A stretch of 6,012 nucleotides of DNA. Origin: a candidate division WOR-3 bacterium. Lineage in GTDB: Bacteria > Hydrothermota > UBA3072. Positions 5,617-6,012 of the stretch are shown here, piece by piece. Location of the stretch: positions 1 to 6,012 of the forward strand of contig JBDRZZ010000046.1 of assembly GCA_039804165.1 (NCBI GenBank), given 5' to 3'. Position numbers and translations under genes: made by a program. Positions within the stretch are counted from its first letter, which is position 1. The number at the start of each line of letters is the position of its first letter. The notes under the pieces were generated by a model. That model was not told the origin of the DNA and ran no database searches. It worked only from the letters and a program-made list of their open reading frames with translations.

Positions 5617-6012
5617 TATGCCTGAAATATTCAACTATCTTTAATCCAATATTTTTAAATGTTAACCCTGTAACAAAAATGGTGTGGATCGCTTTGTATA
5701 TTGGATTCCTTGTTGGTTTCACAAGAAAAATAATCCCATTATCTACTAACTTTAACTCCGGTTTATCCACCCATGGTAATCTATAATAAACTGTTATGCT
5801 ATCTATAAATCTATCTTTACCAATATTGTCTTCAATCTTCTTATCTAACAAACGGCAAGCCCTTGGAAAAATTTCTTCCGCAGAACAGAAAAGTTGATGT
5901 ATATCACTATGTATTATATTTTTAAAAAAGAAAAACTTTACTTTTACTCTCTCGTAAGTGTACCCTGAAAACCTATCACTAATCCACCAGACAAACTGAC
6001 CACCACTTCCAT
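5546..6012 (-). CDS. Unrecognised membrane-associated protein, C-terminal part, cut by the right edge
   Basis: The frame is open from the right edge (first full codon 6010-6008) to a TAA at 5546, about 154 residues, with no stop in between. It should be read as a 5'-truncated gene rather than one starting at the TTG at 5851. Visible stretches include GSGGQFVWWISDRFSGYTYE near the edge and VYYRLPWVDKPELKLVDNG further on. The last 20 or so residues look like an out-of-frame reading: a -1 shift in the T7 run at 5610-5616 opens a tail to 5493 with a clean membrane helix. I do not recognise the family. It is separated from the cassette by the repeat-bearing spacer and may be a different operon. 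Confidence 0.6.
   Translation of the reverse strand, partial: GSGGQFVWWISDRFSGYTYERVKVKFFFFKNIIHSDIHQLFCSAEEIFPRACRLLDKKIEDNIGKDRFIDSITVYYRLPWVDKPELKLVDNGIIFLVKPTRNPIYKAIHTIFVTGLTFKNIGLKIVEYFRHIFLTWPFFQVIFGHLFLYLEYVF

Noticed and set aside
5546-5851. A separate 101-residue gene starting at the TTG at 5851
   Set aside because: The same frame stays open upstream to the window edge with plausible protein sequence, and no ribosome site precedes the TTG.

Overview
The window is an AT-rich stretch of bacterial chromosome. Every supportable gene is on the minus strand, so it reads from right to left. Signal peptides, exported or membrane proteins and degenerate intergenic repeats suggest a Gram-negative, probably uncultivated lineage (candidate-phylum style). 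No marker gene fixes the taxon, so this is inference.

Layout in transcription order: (1) 5493-6012, the 3' end of an unrecognised gene with a C-terminal membrane segment and a probable -1 frame switch in a 7-base homopolymer. (2) 5334-5492, a gene-free spacer with a degenerate 7-bp ACGG repeat and CCCTA-rich repeats. (3) 5257-5333, a 24-codon remnant of the 3' end of a toroid gene, carrying a promoter-like sequence and the RBS of the next gene. (4) 2144-5260, a secreted or membrane-anchored transglutaminase-like protein of about 1038 residues, of the large type often found near RHS/YD-repeat proteins. It is split into three reading frames by a +1 shift at a G4 run and a -1 shift at an A8 run. 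(5) 1342-2109, a membrane-anchored protein with two tandem copies of a module that also occurs near the C-terminus of the transglutaminase-like protein. (6) 368-1324, a secreted alpha/alpha-toroid (prenyltransferase/squalene-oxidase-repeat) protein. (7) 1-371, the start of a second transglutaminase-like gene, overlapping the toroid stop codon by ATGA and running off the left edge.

The main structural observation is that 1-444 and 4890-5333 are direct repeats with 8 substitutions in 444 bases. The repeat covers the toroid gene's 3' end plus the transglutaminase-like gene's 5' end. The locus therefore looks like a tandemly duplicated cassette (transglutaminase-like, two-module membrane protein, toroid), with the first toroid copy reduced to its tail.

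All three cassette proteins are predicted to be exported or membrane-bound. The transglutaminase-like domain keeps the His and Asp but has Asp where the catalytic Cys should be, so it is probably a binding or structural domain. The toroid lacks cyclase and thioester motifs. The simplest picture is a non-enzymatic cell-envelope assembly. Its function is unknown and the idea of a complex is inference from gene order and the shared module.
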